Program-made: the position numbers and the translations under genes
NCBI GenBank assembly: GCA_013285915.1
Contig: JABDGS010000020.1
Coordinates: forward strand, 1 to 46,315
Origin: Bacteroidota bacterium
GTDB taxonomy: Bacteria > Bacteroidota > Bacteroidia > Chitinophagales > Chitinophagaceae
Reading direction: 5' to 3'
Length of the DNA: 46,315 nucleotides
Part shown: in pieces, positions 1 to 9,136 of the stretch
Layout of the letters: every line of letters starts with the position of its first letter
Numbering within the stretch: position 1 is the stretch's first letter
The notes under the pieces: model-generated
What the model was told of the DNA's origin: nothing
The model's input: the letters and a program-made list of their open reading frames with translations, nothing else
Database searches by the model: none

Positions 1-968
1 CCATGCAATACCGCCATCTCTTTTTTTATGCGCCGGGTAAGCCTGGCTGGGTAAACAACAAAATACCCTACTATAAATATTAATGAAGCTGATAGGATCA
101 GAATATTCAGCCATAAAGGCATTTCCTTATAGTGCCTTGTAACAAAGCTTTCAAAAAAAGCTGCTATCATAAAAACCGGTACTAAAGCAACAATAATTTT
201 AGCGCCATCTTTCGCCCCGTTTTTAAATGCTTCCATCCGCGCTAATGTGCCTGGAAATATCCAGCTTTTGCCTAATATTACACCTGCCGCAACAGCTATT
301 ATAATTGCTGAAAGCTCAAGCGTTCCATGAATAAGAACAGTTAATATAGCAGAGCCCCCAAGGCCTTTGTCAAAAAACATAAACTCAAATGCCCCCAACC
401 TTATCGCTTCTTTAATAAGGCTGTACAGGGTAAGAAAAAAAGGCACCAGCCCAAACATGAAATAACGGAAAGAAACAATAATGTTGTTGATCATAATTTG
501 AAGCCACATAATAAAGCTGCTTTCGGATTGATAAATGCCGAAAGGGTTGCCCTTTGCAATATTTTCCTGGGTTATGTTTACGTAAGTGTCACCAAGCATT
601 TCCCTTACAAAATGTTCATCCTTTATGGCTGAAAAAAGGCCCACAAAGAAAAATAGCATAAACAGCACAAAACAGCATAGTAATATTAGCTGGTGCCGCG
701 CAATCGCCAGCGGAACATCGTATTTAAAAAAAATAACCAGCTTATTGCGCTCTTCTTTACGGTTGCGGTAAATTGATAAGTACCTTTTTGAAGCTTCAGT
801 GTTGAGGAAACGGGTTACTTTGCTGTGGGGGTAAAATGTTTTGGCATAACCAAGGTCATCCACAAGCTGGGTAAACTCAAAGGCCATCTCATCCGGGTTA
901 TTTGAGGGTTGCTGGCTTATGTTTTCCCAGCGTTCTTTATTCTTTTTTATAAACAGCGCTTCTCTCAA
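1..968 (-). CDS. SpoIIM-like (stage II sporulation protein M / DUF95) integral membrane protein, 3' end cut by the window
   Basis: I translated this by hand from the minus strand. The reading frame stays open from a TTG at 968-966 to the window edge, giving about 322 residues that begin MREALFIKKNKERW. This opening, followed by a soluble stretch and then several hydrophobic helices (for example around LLCCFVLFMLFFFVGL and a Gly/Ala-rich helix pair), is typical of Bacteroidota SpoIIM family proteins. Known context: SpoIIM and RDD genes are often paired beside MoxR/DUF58/DUF4129 genes in this phylum, and the divergent RDD gene starts 75 bp away. The biochemical role is unknown; the name is historical and does not imply sporulation. 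The TTG start is chosen because the family N-terminus begins there and no ATG precedes it closely. Confidence 0.8.
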   Translation of the reverse strand, partial: MREALFIKKNKERWENISQQPSNNPDEMAFEFTQLVDDLGYAKTFYPHSKVTRFLNTEASKRYLSIYRNRKEERNKLVIFFKYDVPLAIARHQLILLCCFVLFMLFFFVGLFSAIKDEHFVREMLGDTYVNITQENIAKGNPFGIYQSESSFIMWLQIMINNIIVSFRYFMFGLVPFFLTLYSLIKEAIRLGAFEFMFFDKGLGGSAILTVLIHGTLELSAIIIAVAAGVILGKSWIFPGTLARMEAFKNGAKDGAKIIVALVPVFMIAAFFESFVTRHYKEMPLWLNILILSASLIFIVGYFVVYPARLTRRIKKEMAVLH

Positions 969-972
969 TCCT

Positions 973-980
973 TAAATTTG
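973..980 (+). promoter_or_regulatory. Putative -7 box (TAAATTTG) for the RDD gene
   Basis: The octamer matches the Bacteroidota -7 consensus TAnnTTTG and lies about 60 bp before the RDD start codon, in the divergent SpoIIM/RDD spacer. No convincing TTG-type -33 element is visible, so this is a weak call. Confidence 0.3.
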
Positions 981-1043
981 TTCCAAAATAAATAATTAGT
1001 TGTTACCGCCAGCACAAAAACATAATTTTATTATCATTATTAT

Positions 1044-1820
1044 ATGAGCAAGTTAAAAATACTTACCAGTTTTAATATTGAACTTGATTTTGAGATACCC
1101 GATTTTCACAAAAGGCTGTTTGCCTGGCTTATTGACCTGGCGCTTATAATTGCTTATATTATTGTTTTGGTGTCGTTTGCTGTTAATAATATCCCCTCCT
1201 GGTTGCTAACCATTTTAATTATAGCTATCCCCTTGTACCCGCTTGTGCTTGAAATAACACTGAATGGCCAAACTGTAGGTAAAAAAATTTTAGGCATACG
1301 CGTTATAAACGAAACCGGCGGAAACGCCACCACCGTGCAGTTTATTATCAGGTGGCTGCTGCGGGTTTCAGACCTTATTGCAGCCGGGATAATTTTTATT
1401 GCAGCGGCCTCTGCATTCAAATCAGTATTTAACAGCGGGATAGAAGCGCTTTTTTTATTCTGCCTCATAATAACCGATATTCTTTGTGTTATTATATCAA
1501 AAAAATCACAGCGGCTGGGTGATATGGCTGCCGGCACACTTATTATTAACGTTCGCACAAAGGCCGGGCTTGAAGAAACAGTATTTATGGAAACCGCCGA
1601 TAATTATGTGCCTGTGTTTCCGGAAGTGATGAGGCTTAGCGACAGGGACTTGAATATTATAAAATCTGTGTATAGCACAGTTTTAAAGAAGAACGATTAT
1701 GCCCTTGCCGAAAGAACAGCCGAAAAAATAGAAACAGCCCTTAAAATACATAACAAGCAACACCCCCTAACATTTTTAGAAACGCTGCTTAAAGATTATA
1801 ACCACCTGTCAACAAGATAG
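1044..1820 (+). CDS. RDD family membrane protein
   Basis: 258 residues. The N-terminal half holds the RDD domain: FHKRLFAWLIDLALI opens the first membrane helix (the Arg and the Asp of the family name lie in RLFAWLID). NGQTVGKKILGIRVI between helices 2 and 3 is the classic RDD loop, and SQRLGDMAAGTLII is the usual end of the domain. The C-terminal 90 residues are soluble and helical, with no recognised catalytic motif. RDD proteins are poorly characterised; some are implicated in ion transport. The divergent SpoIIM-like gene shares the upstream spacer, the usual Bacteroidota arrangement, so the two probably act together at the inner membrane. Function beyond the family name is unknown. Confidence 0.88.
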   Translation: MSKLKILTSFNIELDFEIPDFHKRLFAWLIDLALIIAYIIVLVSFAVNNIPSWLLTILIIAIPLYPLVLEITLNGQTVGKKILGIRVINETGGNATTVQFIIRWLLRVSDLIAAGIIFIAAASAFKSVFNSGIEALFLFCLIITDILCVIISKKSQRLGDMAAGTLIINVRTKAGLEETVFMETADNYVPVFPEVMRLSDRDLNIIKSVYSTVLKKNDYALAERTAEKIETALKIHNKQHPLTFLETLLKDYNHLSTR

Positions 1821-1828
1821 GCAACTAA

Positions 1829-2224
1829 TTACCTGTAATTAATAGTGCTTGAAAACCCGCCAAACAAAAATGCCAGCAACAAAAGGCTTACCACTATAAT
1901 TATAATAATTACCAATGTTTTAAAATATACACGCAGGCTGTTTAGTCCCTCTTCCAGTTCAGGCTGGTCAATATGGTCAATACCCTTTTTTGTTTTATTC
2001 CCAAAATTAAAAAGGTAAATACCAATTGTAATACTAACAGCGGCCATTATAAACGCAGAAAAAAGGCTGCCATTTACAATATTTTGTAAGCAGGAAAAAG
2101 CTGTAGTTACAAATGAAAAAATTGCTGAAAGCCTTGCCCATATGGCTGCCGTACGCAGGTCTTCTTTAAGCCTGGGTGAAAATGGCATGTCTGTAATATC
2201 GCTCAAAAGGTTTTGTTGTTCCAT
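1829..2224 (-). CDS. Small membrane protein, DUF5362-like (paralogue 3 of 3)
   Basis: 131 residues with four predicted membrane stretches in two pairs (about residues 25-45, 50-70, and a C-terminal run rich in Ile/Val/Leu). A central KTKKGIDHIDQPELEEGLNSLRVYFK segment links the pairs. The same pattern, a basic KKGID motif followed by 'LxxGLxSLRxYFK', occurs in the next gene upstream (KKGIDEWNIQKIEQGISSLKLYF), so the two are clear tandem paralogues. The start ATG is 5 bp from the stop codon of the upstream copy, which indicates one operon. The 3' end is convergent with the RDD gene, 8 bp away. No enzymatic motif is visible. Confidence 0.72.
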   Translation of the reverse strand: MEQQNLLSDITDMPFSPRLKEDLRTAAIWARLSAIFSFVTTAFSCLQNIVNGSLFSAFIMAAVSITIGIYLFNFGNKTKKGIDHIDQPELEEGLNSLRVYFKTLVIIIIIVVSLLLLAFLFGGFSSTINYR

Positions 2225-2229
2225 ATAAA

Positions 2230-2664
2230 TTACATTAATATTTTAAGTATAGTAATAGCACCCAATACAAGGTACAATGCACCTAATATACCCGATAACA
2301 GGAAGTATAATTTCAGGGATGAAATACCCTGTTCAATTTTTTGAATATTCCATTCGTCAATACCTTTTTTTACTTTCATGGTAAAATTAAACAGGAGTGC
2401 CATGAAAAATATATAAACAACAGCTACAACTACTGCTGCCCCCACTATTATACTCTCCAGCTCACCATAAACACGGTAGAACGCGCTGTCAACTAACGAC
2501 CATCCAAATAAAAAAAGTAAAACGCATAAAATTATCAGGCTGCCTGATATATACACAAATATCCTTGCCCAGCGGCAAGTCTCGCGAAGGGAATGAATGA
2601 CGCTGGGCGATATGCTTATATCAAACATCGATTCCGTTTGCTGTTCCTGTTCATTTTCTTCCAT
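2230..2664 (-). CDS. Small membrane protein, DUF5362-like (paralogue 2 of 3)
   Basis: 144 residues. A short acidic/Gln-rich cytosolic N-terminus (EENEQEQQTES) is followed by an amphipathic 'ETCRWARIFVYISG' segment, two helices, the linker KKGIDEWNIQKIEQGISSLKLYF and a last hydrophobic helix. The architecture and linker match the 131-residue neighbour downstream and, more loosely, the 149-residue neighbour upstream. The family matches what I recall of DUF5362; its function is not known. Gene spacing of 5 bp (downstream) and 29 bp (upstream) supports co-transcription. Confidence 0.72.
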   Translation of the reverse strand: MEENEQEQQTESMFDISISPSVIHSLRETCRWARIFVYISGSLIILCVLLFLFGWSLVDSAFYRVYGELESIIVGAAVVVAVVYIFFMALLFNFTMKVKKGIDEWNIQKIEQGISSLKLYFLLSGILGALYLVLGAITILKILM

Positions 2665-2693
2665 AACATATTTTATTGTTATAAATTAATAGT

Positions 2694-3143
2694 TCAGCGT
2701 ATTATAGTGGAAATACTTATCGCAATACCAATTATTGACAAAGCAAGCATAACAATGGTGACTATTCCAAAAAATTTGGTAAAGATTTTTAATTGGCTCA
2801 AAGCCCCGTTCAAAAGAAATTGGTCATTACTATTAAGGGCTTTAACCATGCGGTTAGCGAATTTTACCCTGATGATACTTGGTATAAGATAGGCGGCAAT
2901 TAGCAAAAGATATACAAATAATTCACCTGCCCGTTCACCCATAATGTAAGCATCATCAACCCCCGCCGGGGGCGTTGGCCGGAAACCGAAAAAAATGTTG
3001 ACAATGGCCGAGAGTGTAAATATGGCCGACATTACAATGCCCGTAATACCCAGAAATTTATTCCAGTTAGCAATGGATAAAAGATGATTTTGTGCAGCAT
3101 CATCGATGCTGAGTGAAAACAATACCGATTTTTCTTCTTCCAC
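2694..3143 (-). CDS. Small membrane protein, DUF5362-like (paralogue 1 of 3)
   Basis: 149 residues, the first gene of the three-copy set. Layout: soluble N-terminus with 'AQNHLLSIANWNKFLGI', helix pair, polar linker 'NRMVKALNSNDQFLLNGALSQLKIFTKFFGI', final helix. The linker keeps the 'LxxALSQLKxFxK' pattern of the paralogues but has lost the KKGID motif, so it is the most diverged copy. It probably heads the operon: about 60 bp of AT-rich spacer precede it. It could be a sensor or scaffold; nothing in the sequence shows a specific role. Confidence 0.72.
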   Translation of the reverse strand: MEEEKSVLFSLSIDDAAQNHLLSIANWNKFLGITGIVMSAIFTLSAIVNIFFGFRPTPPAGVDDAYIMGERAGELFVYLLLIAAYLIPSIIRVKFANRMVKALNSNDQFLLNGALSQLKIFTKFFGIVTIVMLALSIIGIAISISTIIR

Positions 3144-3203
3144 GACGGCTAATTAAGGTTGAAATAGAGTTATGGAAATGTATATTAAAATAAAAACATT
3201 GCC

Positions 3204-3518
3204 TTACACAAAAAAAACGGTTAGTTTAACTGCATAGTTAACGCCTATAACAATCAATACTATTGCAGCATACCGGTTTACAATTTTTCGTGTAATGGCA
3301 CCGGGCACTAATAATCTTACAGCCAGTATAACCAGCAAAGCCAGTATAAATAATAGCGGCGGGTACATTAAAAAACTGTTGCGGTATTCACCCTTCAATA
3401 AGAGTAGCATAGACCGTTGAAAACCGCATACAGGGCAATCAATTCCAAAGATAGCTTTTACAAAACATGGCAACATGTGCTTGTTTAACCAAAAAAGCAT
3501 TATTCTAAATTTATACAA
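3204..3518 (-). CDS. DUF2752 domain membrane protein
   Basis: 104 residues. The signature is DCPVCGFQRSMLLLLKGEY near residues 27-45, matching the family motif CPxCGxxR(S/A). It lies between an N-terminal stretch and two hydrophobic helices (YPPLLFILALLVILAVRLL and IVNRYAAIVLIVIGVNYAV). The paired cysteines could bind metal or form a disulfide, but no role has been established for the family. In Bacteroidota, DUF2752 genes are commonly found next to a 'CCC motif'/DUF4190 gene, which is the arrangement here (next gene upstream at 3565-3876). Confidence 0.8.
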   Translation of the reverse strand: MYKFRIMLFWLNKHMLPCFVKAIFGIDCPVCGFQRSMLLLLKGEYRNSFLMYPPLLFILALLVILAVRLLVPGAITRKIVNRYAAIVLIVIGVNYAVKLTVFFV

Positions 3519-3564
3519 GCCAAAAAAATGACTGCGTGCCTTTTAATATACAATCACAAGCTAA

Positions 3565-3876
3565 TTAATAACTATAATGATGTGAAGCTGCCCAAAACGG
3601 AGAGCTCCCAATTACTACCACCACAATTATCCAGTATAAGAAGCCTAAAGCTCCTAAAACTATTCCGATAATAGACATGATAAAACCAGCATTAAGAGAC
3701 CCATAACCGTCATATAACTCGGGGTTTTCAGCATTCAATTTTCTTCCTTTGCTGGCCAGCACCAAGCCAATAATGCCCAGTATAGTTCCTATGCCAAAAC
3801 AGCCAGCAAATACTATTGAGCAGATACCTAATACTAAAACAGTGGTAGAATTAGGTAACTGTTGCTTTATTGCCAT
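3565..3876 (-). CDS. CCC-motif / DUF4190-type small membrane protein
   Basis: 103 residues. The first helix (STTVLVLGICSIVFAGCFGIGTILGIIGLVLA) is followed by SKGRKLNAENPELYDGYGSLNAGFIMSIIGIVLG, the usual order in DUF4190-type proteins: small helix pair, cytosolic 'GRK' loop, Gly-rich second pair. The family motif has three consecutive Cys in many members; here only GICSIVFAGCFG is seen, with two separated Cys, so the motif is degenerate. Neighbouring DUF2752 (46 bp downstream) and three DUF5362-like genes form a set of small membrane proteins on one strand. Confidence 0.7.
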   Translation of the reverse strand: MAIKQQLPNSTTVLVLGICSIVFAGCFGIGTILGIIGLVLASKGRKLNAENPELYDGYGSLNAGFIMSIIGIVLGALGFLYWIIVVVVIGSSPFWAASHHYSY

Positions 3877-3987
3877 AAATAAGTAGTTTTTTAGTTTTTA
3901 GGATGAAATAATTTATGAGTGTTAAAGTAAAGTAAAAATACCTTACCAAAAAACAATCGTTCAATTAATTTTTCAACACCTATTAAT

Positions 3988-5475
3988 TTAATAAGCCCTC
4001 GCAAACAGTACCCTTTGCGTGCTTGGGTTACCGGTTAATATACATGCGCCCTCCTCCTGCTGGTTATTTATTGGTATGCAGCGTATTGTAGCCTTGCTTA
4101 GCTCCTTAATTTTCTCCTCAGTTTCGCCCGTGCCATCCCAATGGGCTGCTACAAAACCGCCTTTTTTGTCAAGCAGTTCATTAAATTCAGCCCAGCTTTC
4201 AGCCCTGGTAATATGGGCTTCGCGGTAGTTTTTTGCCTTGTTATAAATAGCCTGCTGTATGGTATCAAGCAGTTCAATTATTTTGGTGTCAAGCCCGTCA
4301 AGGTTATAGCTCTGTTTTTCTTTTGTATCTCTTCTTGCTATTTCTGCCACATTGTTTTCCAGGTCTCTCGCGCCAATCGCAATACGCACCGGCACCCCCT
4401 TCATTTCGTATTCCGCAAATTTCCACCCAGGCCTATTATTATCGCTGTCATCATATTTAACCCGTATGCCTGCAGCTTTAAGTGATTGCACAATACCTTT
4501 TACCCTGCCGTCAATCAGCGCCTTTTGCTCCTCGCCTTTATAAATAGGCACAATTACAACCTGCAATGGTGCTAACCTGGGTGGCAATATAAGCCCGTCA
4601 TCATCGCTATGCGCCATTACAAGTGCACCTATAAGCCTGGTACTAACCCCCCAGCTTGTTGCCCATACGTAATCAAGCTTGTTTTGCTTATCGCTGAATT
4701 TTACATCAAATGCTTTGGCAAAGTTTTGCCCCAAAAAATGCGATGTTCCGGCTTGCAGCGCTTTACCATCCTGCATCAACGCCTCGATGCAATAGGTGTC
4801 TTCCGCGCCGGCAAAACGCTCATTTGGTGTTTTATAGCCTTTTATAACTGGTACGGCCATAAAATCTTCGGCAAAGGTGGCATATACATCAAGCATTTGT
4901 TTTGCTTCGTCTATCGCTTCATCTTTCGTTGCATGCGCAGTATGCCCTTCCTGCCACAAAAATTCGGCAGTACGTAAAAAAAGGCGCGTACGCATCTCCC
5001 ACCGCACAACATTAGCCCACTGGTTTATAAGCAGCGGCAGGTCGCGGTAGCTTTGTATCCATGTTTTATAGGTATTCCAAATAATAGCCTCACTTGTTGG
5101 CCTTACCACGAGCTCTTCTTCCAGTTTTGCCTCGGGGTCAACCATAAGCTTACCAGGCTTTTCCGGGTCGCTTTTCAGGCGGTAGTGTGTAACTACAGCA
5201 CATTCTTTTGCAAAACCTTCTGCATTTTTTTCCTCGGCCTCAAACAGGCTTTTTGGCACAAACAATGGAAAATATGCGTTAACATGCCCCGTAGCTTTAA
5301 ACATTTTGTCTAACTCGTCCCGCATATTCTCCCACAAAGCATATCCGTAAGGTTTTATAACCATGCACCCCCTTACAGCACTGTAATCTGCCAGCCCGCT
5401 TTTAAGTACAATATCGTTATACCACTGCGAATAATCCTGTTCCCGCGATGTTATTTCTTTGCCCATATTTTTCAA
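3988..5475 (-). CDS. proS: Prolyl-tRNA synthetase, archaeal/eukaryote type
   Basis: 495 residues. Charges tRNA-Pro with proline using ATP, in the cytoplasm. Class II core: RPTSEA (125-130) starts the TSE motif, motif 2 is RWE...[17 protein letters not shown] (about 153-177), and motif 3 is near [17 protein letters not shown]. The anticodon-binding domain follows ([16 protein letters not shown] onward), then the C-terminal zinc-type extension ending RVLFARAY. The terminal tyrosine is a hallmark of the archaeal-type enzyme, which lacks the bacterial editing insert; Bacteroidota use this type. M4 is an alternative start. A TACTTTTG box lies about 95 bp upstream on the minus strand. Confidence 0.96.
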   Translation of the reverse strand: MKNMGKEITSREQDYSQWYNDIVLKSGLADYSAVRGCMVIKPYGYALWENMRDELDKMFKATGHVNAYFPLFVPKSLFEAEEKNAEGFAKECAVVTHYRLKSDPEKPGKLMVDPEAKLEEELVVRPTSEAIIWNTYKTWIQSYRDLPLLINQWANVVRWEMRTRLFLRTAEFLWQEGHTAHATKDEAIDEAKQMLDVYATFAEDFMAVPVIKGYKTPNERFAGAEDTYCIEALMQDGKALQAGTSHFLGQNFAKAFDVKFSDKQNKLDYVWATSWGVSTRLIGALVMAHSDDDGLILPPRLAPLQVVIVPIYKGEEQKALIDGRVKGIVQSLKAAGIRVKYDDSDNNRPGWKFAEYEMKGVPVRIAIGARDLENNVAEIARRDTKEKQSYNLDGLDTKIIELLDTIQQAIYNKAKNYREAHITRAESWAEFNELLDKKGGFVAAHWDGTGETEEKIKELSKATIRCIPINNQQEEGACILTGNPSTQRVLFARAY

Positions 5476-5569
5476 TAACGTTTGTTAGTTTTTTGCAAAT
5501 ACCTTAACAGTAAATATTATTTTTTTAATTACAAACCGGCGTACCTTACATTTACTTTTTAAAGCGCAG

Positions 5570-5577
5570 CAAAAGTA
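5570..5577 (-). promoter_or_regulatory. Putative -7 box (TACTTTTG) for proS
   Basis: Read on the minus strand the octamer matches TAnnTTTG and lies about 95 bp upstream of the proS start. A TTG lies upstream, but its spacing is shorter than the usual 19-21 bp, so the -33 element is uncertain. Confidence 0.35.
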
Positions 5578-5614
5578 ATAACTTAGCGCAACAAACTTCT
5601 AAAACCTTTGGAGT

Positions 5615-6358
5615 ATGAATACTAAAATAATAACTGCAATTGCATTAGCCACTGTATTAACCAGTTGCTCTTCATTATATAAAGCTACCAGTACTCCTGA
5701 TGATGTTTATTATTCACCCGGTCCTGCTGCCCAGGCAAAAAATGCTTCAAGCAGTGATGATGTTGGTTATGATCAATACCAGAATTATCAAAGCACTAAC
5801 GATGATCATTATTTGCGCATGAAAGTGCAGAACAATGCGTTATGGTCAGGCATTGACGATTATTCATACTGGCAGGATAGCCGTTACGATTTTGGCTTTA
5901 GCTGCAATTCATCAAGATATGCACTATTAAACTCATTTTACAGCCCGTACTCTTATGGCATGTACAGCGCATGGAACCCTTTGCTGGGTTTTGGCGGGGG
6001 TGGCTACGGCTTTTATGGTTTTGGCGGCGGCGGTTATTGGGGCAGCCCTTATCAAACTGTTGTATTGTACAAAAATCCAAAAACATATTTTGGTACAACC
6101 AATAAAAGCAATCTTACCGCATACCGTAATACGCAATACGTAAACAGTAACTATTATAAAAATGGTGGGTATAACGGCAATTCAACCAACAATACTTATT
6201 CAACCCGCAACAATACCTACTATAATTCCAATAATAATACTTACCAACCTGCAAGGTCATTTAATTCTGGTTCGTCAAGTAACAGTGCGGGCGGCCACAG
6301 CGGCGGCTTTAATAGCTCGGGCAGCAGTGCGCCGGCAAGCAGGCCTACAAGGCATTAA
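5615..6358 (+). CDS. Tyr/Gly/Asn/Ser-rich lipoprotein of unknown function
   Basis: 247 residues. The N-terminus MNTKIITAIALATVLTSCSS is a lipoprotein signal with Cys18 as the acylation site. The body starts with an acidic Ser-rich part and a conserved-looking 'DDHYLRMKVQNNALWSGIDDYSYWQDSRYDFGF' segment, then a glycine-rich stretch (GFGGGGYGFYGFGGGGYWG). The tail is of very low complexity, rich in Asn, Tyr and Ser, and ends SSAPASRPTRH. The last part looks like an unstructured surface region. Similar proS-adjacent lipoproteins occur in Chitinophagaceae as far as I recall. I do not recognise a function. Confidence 0.75.
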   Translation: MNTKIITAIALATVLTSCSSLYKATSTPDDVYYSPGPAAQAKNASSSDDVGYDQYQNYQSTNDDHYLRMKVQNNALWSGIDDYSYWQDSRYDFGFSCNSSRYALLNSFYSPYSYGMYSAWNPLLGFGGGGYGFYGFGGGGYWGSPYQTVVLYKNPKTYFGTTNKSNLTAYRNTQYVNSNYYKNGGYNGNSTNNTYSTRNNTYYNSNNNTYQPARSFNSGSSSNSAGGHSGGFNSSGSSAPASRPTRH

Positions 6359-6434
6359 CGTTTTTCATTTACTTTCATACGTGTTTTGCAAAATATAACC
6401 TTTGCCTATACCTTTATTACCATAACTGTTCTGT

Positions 6435-7985
6435 ATGAAGTCATTTGTTTATTGCATAACCCTTACCTGCATTATTTTTCATGCAGCAGCACAAGCGCCT
6501 GACGATGCTTTGCGAAGCTCATGGTTTATCCCCGGCGGCACCGCGAGAGTAATGGGTATTGGTGGCGCTATGGGCTCGCTGGGCGGCGATATTACTGCTA
6601 ACAATGTTAACCCCGCCGGTACCGGGCTTATACGCACAAAAGAGGTTGTAATTACACCGGGTTTTATGTTCAATAGTAACTCAGGCGATTATCGCGGAAC
6701 AGGTTCAACAGCATCAAAAAGCGCTTTTTCGTATGGTGCTACCGGTATTGTTCTTGGCGGCCCGCTGCAAAACAGTAACTCGTTCAACAGTTTTACGTTT
6801 TCATTTTCGTTTAACCAGCTTGCAAGCTATAACAACCATATACATTATAAGGGGCTGAATAATTTAAGCTCTTATTCAGAACAATTTTTAGAGGAGCTGG
6901 CAAGGGACCATGCAAGCCCCTCTGCTGCATTGGGTAACTATATATTTGGTTCATCTCTTGCCTACTACACTTATCTTATTGACACTACTGTAAACAACGG
7001 TAATCTTGTTTATTTTGGCTTGCCTAACCCGGCAACTGGGTTAAACCAGGAGTATGATGAGGTTACAAGTGGCAGCTATAACGAAGCCTCTTTAACTTTT
7101 GCAGGCGGCATGAATGATAAGGTCTTCCTGGGTTTCAGCCTTAACGTTCCCATCATTAATTATCGCAGGGATATAACACTTACAGAAAGTGATGCCACCA
7201 GCAATCCAAATAACAATTTTGCGTATTCAACTTTTACGCAAAGCTTTCGCAGTAATGGTGTTGGTTTAAATTTTAAAGTTGGTATTATTTATAAACCACA
7301 GGACAATTTCAGAATTGGATTGGCTTTGCATTCACCGTCATTTATCTGGTACAAGGATAAGATAAGGGCCAGCATGACAACAAACACTGAGAACTATATT
7401 AACGACCCTAATTATCCCAATGGCACTGTTAGCGCCAATAGTGACGATTTTAACGGTGGCAACCCCGGCGAGGTAGATTACCAGTTGCAAACAGCAGCTA
7501 AGGCTATTGTAAGTGCCACCTACCTTTTTAACCCTGTAGCAGACCCAAAAAAACAACGCGGGTTTATAACAGCGGATATTGAATATACAGGCTATGGCGC
7601 TTCAAAATTTTTGCCCTACAGTTCCAATAATTCAAGCAACAGCGATGATTATTACAGCACGCTTAACAGCACAACAGCAGACTATCTTAAGGGTAATATA
7701 AACGTGCGTTTAGGTGGTGAATTGAAGTTTGACCCACTGGCGTTCCGTCTTGGTTTTGGCTATTACGGCAGCCCTTACCGCGATGCCTCAATAAGTGCAA
7801 ATAAGCTTTTGTTTGCAGGCGGTGCAGGCTACCGCAACCACGGTATGTTTGTTGACCTTACCCTTATTGAAACAATTAATAAGGATGTAAGTTTCCCCTA
7901 CCGGTTAAACGACAAGCCAAATACTTACGCGGCAATAACCAATAACCGCACAAACGTTATTCTTACAATCGGCTTTAAAATATAG
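6435..7985 (+). CDS. Outer-membrane transport protein, FadL/OmpP1-like
   Basis: 516 residues. A signal peptide (to about Ala20, cleavage in AAAQA) precedes a mature start 'DDALRSSWFIPGGTARVMGIGGAMGSLGGDITANNVNPAG', which is the Bacteroidota version of the OmpP1/FadL N-terminal plug and hatch: the 'ARxxGxGGAxxAxGxDxxxxxxNPAG' pattern is characteristic. The rest alternates short polar and aromatic strands consistent with a 14-strand barrel, ending RTNVILTIGFKI with a C-terminal strand. FadL members pass hydrophobic molecules such as fatty acids across the outer membrane; the substrate here is unknown. The upstream lipoprotein gene is 76 bp away in the same direction. Confidence 0.85.
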   Translation: MKSFVYCITLTCIIFHAAAQAPDDALRSSWFIPGGTARVMGIGGAMGSLGGDITANNVNPAGTGLIRTKEVVITPGFMFNSNSGDYRGTGSTASKSAFSYGATGIVLGGPLQNSNSFNSFTFSFSFNQLASYNNHIHYKGLNNLSSYSEQFLEELARDHASPSAALGNYIFGSSLAYYTYLIDTTVNNGNLVYFGLPNPATGLNQEYDEVTSGSYNEASLTFAGGMNDKVFLGFSLNVPIINYRRDITLTESDATSNPNNNFAYSTFTQSFRSNGVGLNFKVGIIYKPQDNFRIGLALHSPSFIWYKDKIRASMTTNTENYINDPNYPNGTVSANSDDFNGGNPGEVDYQLQTAAKAIVSATYLFNPVADPKKQRGFITADIEYTGYGASKFLPYSSNNSSNSDDYYSTLNSTTADYLKGNINVRLGGELKFDPLAFRLGFGYYGSPYRDASISANKLLFAGGAGYRNHGMFVDLTLIETINKDVSFPYRLNDKPNTYAAITNNRTNVILTIGFKI

Positions 7986-8131
7986 TAGGTTATAGGTTCT
8001 CCGCTGTATAACGCTTATAAGTGGTATCGCGTTCCGCTCCGTATCATTATACAATATGTGGTTTTTATGCTGTTGAGACTAATTCAAGCTTTTCAAGTAT
8101 TGCCATATTAAGGGCAAACTACTAAAAACAC

Positions 8132-9121
8132 ATGTCTATTAAGAAATATATATCATTAGCCATAGCGGGCCTTGGTCTCTGCCAGGTAACGGCTGCCCAA
8201 ACATCAACGGATTATACTAAGTACCACAATGAAGTTGTGCATGCCGGGGAAATAATTGCTGCAGAAAAATATGCAGAGGCAATATTGATTTTTGAAAAGT
8301 TGTTCCAATCATATCAGTATGTTTTTCTGAAAGATTATAAAATCGCTGCCCAACTCGCCATGTTTCTAAAAGATGAAAACAAAACACTATATTTTATCAG
8401 GCTCGGCATTTCTGACGGGTGGACCATGGATGAAATTGTTAAAGATCCATTCTTTAAACCACTGCAAAAAAATCCCGGCTGGAATAGTTTGACCCTGCAA
8501 TATGACTCGCTTCATAAAAAATACAGCGAGCGAATAAATCAATCACTCAGAGCAGAAACCGAGGCGATGTTTAAGCGAGATCAGAAGCTTGATCTTCCGT
8601 ATTATTTAAGGTACGGACAAAAAGCTAAAGAGCGATATGCCATAAGGAAATTCGCGCCGAACAGTGAGCGGCAGATGAAACGATTGGATGGGATATTGTC
8701 AGTGTACGGTTACCCGGGAGAAAAAATTATAGGTAATGATTATTGGGCCTCAACTATCCTCGCCCATCACAATTCAATTGCACCCGACTATCAAAAGACC
8801 GATACCCTTTATCCCATGTTAAGGCCAAAATTATTAATGGCAATTCAAAGAGGTGAGCTTGCACCCTGGGATTTCGCAATAATCGAAGATTGGTATGTTG
8901 CGGTAAAATCGACGCATAAGCAGTCTGCCTTCGGCTATATTGAAAAGCTTAACCAGGAAGAATTGGAACAATCAGAAAAGCTGCGTAAAAGCATAGGTTT
9001 ATGTTCTATAACTACAAGAAACAAGCTTGTTGATATTCAAAAGAAGACTGGAATGAACCTGTATTTAGATGGCGCGCAATGGGTTGAAGGGGACATAATA
9101 CTAGTAAAAAATGGCAACTAA
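8132..9121 (+). CDS. Secreted protein with a DUF6624-like C-terminal domain
   Basis: 329 residues. A signal peptide (MSIKKYISLAIAGLGLCQ, cleavage near AAQT) leads into a helical part resembling TPR repeats (residues about 35-120). The second half has the order seen in DUF6624: STILAHHNSIAPDYQ, then LRPKLLMAIQRGELAPWDFAIIEDW, then HKQSAFGYI, where family members usually show QH, G..P...A.L.DR and Q.YGTQ. The DR and YGTQ motifs are not intact, so the assignment is tentative. Base composition looks different by eye from the neighbours (more CGA, GAG and CGG codons), which could mean transfer. No known function. Confidence 0.6.
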   Translation: MSIKKYISLAIAGLGLCQVTAAQTSTDYTKYHNEVVHAGEIIAAEKYAEAILIFEKLFQSYQYVFLKDYKIAAQLAMFLKDENKTLYFIRLGISDGWTMDEIVKDPFFKPLQKNPGWNSLTLQYDSLHKKYSERINQSLRAETEAMFKRDQKLDLPYYLRYGQKAKERYAIRKFAPNSERQMKRLDGILSVYGYPGEKIIGNDYWASTILAHHNSIAPDYQKTDTLYPMLRPKLLMAIQRGELAPWDFAIIEDWYVAVKSTHKQSAFGYIEKLNQEELEQSEKLRKSIGLCSITTRNKLVDIQKKTGMNLYLDGAQWVEGDIILVKNGN

Positions 9122-9136
9122 TTGAAATATTCAAGA

